A stretch of 32,900 nucleotides of DNA from DATEOR01 sp035296905 (GTDB taxonomy: Bacteria > Actinomycetota > Thermoleophilia > Gaiellales > Gaiellaceae). This document shows, one piece after another, positions 30,745 to 32,900 of the stretch. The stretch is from assembly GCA_035296905.1 (NCBI GenBank), contig DATHAA010000090.1, positions 1-32,900 of the forward strand, read 5' to 3'. A model generated the notes under the pieces. It ran no database searches. It worked only from the letters and a program-made list of their open reading frames with translations, and was not told the origin of the DNA. Within the stretch, counting starts at the first letter, position 1, and each line of letters starts with the position of its first letter. The position numbers were made by a program, and so were the translations under genes.

Positions 30745-30797
30745 GAATACCCGCGCATTACCGCTTGGGCCGTCTGCGAAAGTCGTAGGTTGCAGAC
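30745..30797 (+). repeat. Imperfect leader repeat, copy 2
   Basis: Second copy of the element at 30462-30519, 13 bp after the zinc-ribbon stop and 283 bp from copy 1. It is preceded by a small palindrome CCCCTTAGGGG. No gene with convincing coding signal follows on the plus strand until 31216. Confidence 0.5.
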
Positions 30798-30852
30798 AGG
30801 ACGCGCGATCCTCCCGCCTTGCCCCGGCTCCTCTGAGCGAAGGCATCAGCCG

Positions 30853-30875
30853 CGCGCGGATTGTGTTTGCGGCAG
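30853..30875 (-). pseudogene. HNH-endonuclease 3'-end remnant
   Basis: These 23 bases are identical to 31494-31516, which encode the end of the HNH endonuclease (CRKHNPR on the minus strand). Here the surrounding minus-strand text reads ALCACRKHNPRAADAF but no HNH core precedes it. It is best explained as a decayed or partial copy of the same gene. The gap 30733-31215 has no intact gene that I can support. Confidence 0.4.
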
Positions 30876-30908
30876 GCGCACAGGGCCGAAATCAACGTAG
30901 AAAAAGGG

Positions 30909-30939
30909 AAAGGAGGCGGTTGCGGCCTCCGCCTCCTTT
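30909..30939 (-). terminator. Rho-independent terminator for minus-strand transcription
   Basis: A perfect 11-bp stem (AAAGGAGGCGG with CCGCCTCCTTT) and a 9-nt loop. On the minus strand it is followed by CCCTTTTTCT, the usual T-run. It would stop transcripts coming from the excisionase/HNH unit to the right. No T-run exists on the plus side. Confidence 0.75.
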
Positions 30940-31215
30940 CGACGTCGGAGTGGAGTGAGTTGCGGTTTCGCACGCCGTTTCTCCGACTTTCGGAACTTTA
31001 CTCCCCGTGGAAGCACTGCCATCCCCCAACGCAGGGATTGGTCAACCGTGGCCGTGAACCATCGGAAGGGGGATAGGTCAAGCGGCCACGCCCACCCCAG
31101 AGTGTGTTTAGAGACGCGGGCTCCGATGCGGCGGGAGCCGGCGCTTCAACCACGGGGAGACGGGGCCATTGCGGCGGCTCCGCTCCCCGCCTTTGCCGCC
31201 GCGTGGAGCTCGTCA

Positions 31216-31437
31216 ATGACCATTCAGCTGCGGCCGAGCGAACCTGGGGTTGAAGGGGATCTCGCATCGTTTATGCGTCGACACGGGTGCCGCGCGGAAG
31301 CGGCCGAGGATGGAAGCGTCATCGTCGAGTTGCCCCACAACATCCACGAGGAGCAGGCGCGCATGGAGCTCGGGCTCTACGTGCGTCTTTGGCAGGCTCT
31401 CCATGGGGTCAGCGTGCGAGTCGAGCTCATCGAATAA
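31216..31437 (+). CDS. Small hypothetical protein (73 aa)
   Basis: A 73-residue acidic protein: an N-terminal strand TIQLRPSEPG, a helix DLASFMRRHGCRAE, a strand GSVIVELPH, a long helix HEEQARMELGLYVRLWQALH and a final strand VRVELIE. The regular beta-alpha-beta-alpha-beta pattern and codon usage support a real gene; I do not recognise a family. ATG at 31216 has a GGAG site 7 bases upstream; the open frame continues upstream but without a plausible start or structure. It lies antisense to the route of minus-strand transcripts from the excisionase/HNH unit. Confidence 0.65.
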   Translation: MTIQLRPSEPGVEGDLASFMRRHGCRAEAAEDGSVIVELPHNIHEEQARMELGLYVRLWQALHGVSVRVELIE

Positions 31438-31485
31438 GCCGCCAAAACCGCTAGCGCAGCTGAGCTTCTGCAACTGGTGGAACGG

Positions 31486-31700
31486 CTAGCCGCCGCGCGG
31501 ATTGTGTTTGCGGCAGACGGTGGCGAGCTCCGAGTCAGGCACGAGCAGCACGTTGTCGCCGCCGTCGACGTGATGGATCTCGAGCAGCCTGGTTTCCGGG
31601 CAGCGTTCACCCGCGCGGATGTGAGTAGTACAGCGGTACCCTTCGCGCGCGAGAATGCGCGCCCTCGTCTTTGGGCGTCGGGGTCAATCGTCTGGGTCAT
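31486..31700 (-). pseudogene. HNH endonuclease, frameshifted
   Basis: A start at 31700 with an AAGGAAG site overlaps the excisionase-like stop (ATGA) but soon leaves the meaningful frame. The frame ending at 31486 encodes ILAREGYRCTTHIRAGERC, LLEIHHVDGGDN and ATVCRKHNPRGG, a compact HNH domain with its HH, N and closing HN residues. It has no start codon of its own after a stop at 31684-31686. A +1 shift in the ~30 bases before 31650 would join the two. So this is a one-base indel pseudogene, an assembly error or a recoding case; no classical -1 slippery heptamer fits. Small HNH genes of this kind are common in phages and mobile DNA. Confidence 0.65.
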
Positions 31701-32014
31701 AGTGACTTCCTTTCGTGGATGAAGGACTCGAGGTCGCTTGACGCGATGCGAATAGGAGCTCGTGGGCCGCTGCCGAGCTTGAGCGCGGGAAGGGAGCCGT
31801 CCCGAATCCTTCGTCGCACCGTTCCTTCGCTCAGACGAAGGCGGCGACTGACTTCGTGGACAGTGAGGAGGCGTGAATCTAAGGTCCAAGGCCGTTTCTC
31901 GTTATGGCAGATGGGTAGTTTGTTGAGCCTTCCGACGCCCCGGCAGCTGAGGGCTTGGGGCGCGTTGGCAAGCCGAGAGCCGTTCTTCTTCGCGCGACGA
32001 GGGGCGGCTCTCAT
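31697..32014 (-). CDS. Excisionase-family helix-turn-helix protein
   Basis: A 105-residue protein whose C-terminal half is a MerR/Xis-type HTH: LLTVHEVSRRLRLSEGTVRR, then RIRDGSLPALKLG, then PIRIASSDLESFIHERK. Such domains occur in phage excisionases and in small regulators. The N-terminal 45 residues are basic and low in structure. ATG at 32014 is the only in-frame start and lacks a ribosome-binding site. Its stop overlaps the HNH start, so the two form a coupled unit. No integrase is present in the window, so an excision role is not shown. Confidence 0.72.
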   Translation of the reverse strand: MRAAPRRAKKNGSRLANAPQALSCRGVGRLNKLPICHNEKRPWTLDSRLLTVHEVSRRLRLSEGTVRRRIRDGSLPALKLGSGPRAPIRIASSDLESFIHERKSL

Positions 32015-32106
32015 TAGAGGGGACGGCGGGAGTCGATAATCACGTCCCGGCGCGCGGCCGGACTAGCTCGACTTCGACTAGGGCGAATCAAAACTCCCGG
32101 CGTCGG

Positions 32107-32126
32107 GACACCACCGAGACACCACG
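32107..32126. repeat. GACACCAC tandem pair, 11-bp period, copy B
   Basis: GACACCACC at 32107-32115 and GACACCAC at 32118-32125 repeat the motif pair found at 27147-27166. Here it lies in the 247-bp non-coding gap between the excisionase-like gene and htrA, 82 bp before the CTTAAC repeat. Confidence 0.65.
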
Positions 32127-32200
32127 GCTAGAGCATTTAGCGACCTATGTCAGGAGCGACATCCCATTTCCAGGGGTTTCGCTGGACACGTGCGTCCTTG

Positions 32201-32255
32201 CTTAACGTCTGCTTAACCGCCCGCAACCAGCGCTTCACAGGGCCGTGGCTATAAC
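32201..32255 (+). promoter_or_regulatory. htrA: Putative response-regulator operator and leaderless htrA promoter
   Basis: Two CTTAAC units 11 bp apart (32201 and 32212, identical 18 bases to 27083-27100) are followed by a weaker CTTCAC at 32233. A -10 box TATAAC lies at 32250-32255, only 6 bases before the htrA ATG, with no good -35. A weak -35 with phased upstream boxes is the usual form of an activator-dependent OmpR/PhoB-class promoter (inference). Confidence 0.55.
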
Positions 32256-32261
32256 CGACGC

Positions 32262-32900
32262 ATGGAATCTGGGTGGGCGAAGGTAGGCGCGCTCGTCGCG
32301 GCTGCTCTGCTCGGCGGCGCGGTCGCCGTTGGCATCGGGCAAACGCTGAACGACGGCTCGACGACGACGGTCATCCGCGAGGTGCAGGGCGAGACGACCG
32401 AGCCGGCCGCCTTCCCGTCCACCGGCGCGAGGAAGATCTCGGACATCTACGAGGCCGCGAAGCACGGCGTCGTCCAGGTGACCTCGACGTCGGTCGTCTC
32501 CAACAATTTCTTCGGCGCGCAGGAACAGCAGGCCCAGGGCTCCGGCTTCGTCATCGACAAGGACGGCCACGTGGTCACCAACTACCATGTCGTCGAGGGC
32601 GCGAAGAAGGTTCAGGTCAGCTTCTCCGACGAGGAGAAGAAGGACGCGACGGTCGTCGGCACCGATCCCTCGACCGACATCGCGGTCCTGAAGATCCAGG
32701 GCGCGTGGTCGCGGTCGCTCATTCCGCTCACCCTCGGGAGCTCGAGCGCCGTGCAAGTCGGGGACGCCGTCGTCGCGATCGGCAATCCATTCGGGCTCGA
32801 GCGAACGGTCACCGCCGGGATCGTCAGCGCGCTCCAGCGGCGGATCCAGGCCCCGAATGGCTTCCAGATCGACCAGGCCATCCAGACCGACGCGGCCATC
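32262..32900 (+). CDS. htrA: HtrA/DegP-like trypsin-type serine protease (partial)
   Basis: The first 213 residues of an HtrA protease, cut by the window end. An N-terminal membrane anchor (VGALVAAALLGGAVAVGIGQ) is followed by a linker and then the trypsin-like domain. The catalytic His is in HVVTNYHVVEGAKK and the Asp in STDIAVLKI. GNPFGLERTVTAGIVSALQR leads toward the Ser loop, which lies beyond the window. Any PDZ domain is also outside. The protease would act on the outer face of the membrane in protein quality control. ATG at 32262 follows a -10 box at leaderless distance. Confidence 0.93.
   Translation, partial: MESGWAKVGALVAAALLGGAVAVGIGQTLNDGSTTTVIREVQGETTEPAAFPSTGARKISDIYEAAKHGVVQVTSTSVVSNNFFGAQEQQAQGSGFVIDKDGHVVTNYHVVEGAKKVQVSFSDEEKKDATVVGTDPSTDIAVLKIQGAWSRSLIPLTLGSSSAVQVGDAVVAIGNPFGLERTVTAGIVSALQRRIQAPNGFQIDQAIQTDAAI

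Noticed and set aside
30998..31267. 89-codon minus-strand frame ending VGGWQCFHGE
   Set aside because: No recognisable fold or ribosome-binding site, and it overlaps the better-supported plus-strand gene at 31216; left unannotated.
28945..32220. CRISPR array
   Set aside because: The repeats in this stretch are few, irregularly spaced and of different families, with no unique spacers of constant length and no cas genes.

Overview
The window is GC-rich, densely coded, single-species-like DNA with ATGA/GTGA start-stop overlaps, GTG starts and leaderless-looking promoters. This points to an actinobacterium. The gene mix (ADP-forming acyl-CoA synthetase, PECR-like SDR, HAAS-domain protein, threonine-rich tails, small conserved hypotheticals) suggests the class Thermoleophilia, perhaps Gaiellales or Solirubrobacterales. 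That assignment is inference; no rRNA or marker gene is present.

Positions 1-9530 hold CoA-thioester and oxoacid metabolism. A minus-strand old-yellow-enzyme/dienoyl-CoA-reductase-like flavoprotein (cut by the window edge) and a hotdog thioesterase diverge from a plus-strand operon: ADP-forming acyl-CoA synthetase, enoyl-CoA hydratase, D-2-hydroxyacid dehydrogenase and SDR. Facing it is a minus-strand operon of a TPP-dependent enzyme, a HisC-like aminotransferase and a second enoyl-CoA hydratase. Positions 9565-18241 are a run of hydrolases: S15/CocE acylase, S12 beta-lactamase-like hydrolase, amidohydrolase-2 protein with a small Rieske protein, YtcJ-like amidohydrolase and M20 peptidase. 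A PadR/HAAS regulatory pair interrupts them. Two near-identical perfect palindromes sit between the convergent S15 and S12 genes.

Positions 18238-24902 are one tightly overlapping minus-strand operon: S66 LD-carboxypeptidase, a lipoprotein peptide-binding protein, two permeases and two ATPases. It looks like a peptide importer, plausibly for murein peptides. Positions 24956-27063 are an arsenic operon, arsR-arsM-arsN1-like-arsC, with no efflux pump, led by a promoter overlapping a clear ArsR-type inverted repeat.

From about 27080 to 32220 the character changes. Genes are small, poorly known and widely spaced (metallo-beta-lactamase-fold hydrolase, signal-anchored Thr-rich protein, CxC hypothetical, truncated hemoglobin, DnaJ-type zinc-ribbon mini-protein, 73-residue hypothetical, excisionase-like HTH protein, frameshifted HNH endonuclease). 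The spaces between them hold several families of short repeats, some with 11-bp periodicity. An 18-bp direct repeat and a second paired motif occur at both ends of this stretch, next to the arsR promoter and the htrA promoter. They may be operators of an OmpR/PhoB-type response regulator or scars of an island. The window ends in an htrA/degP-like protease gene. I found no CRISPR array, rRNA, complete tRNA or intact insertion sequence.
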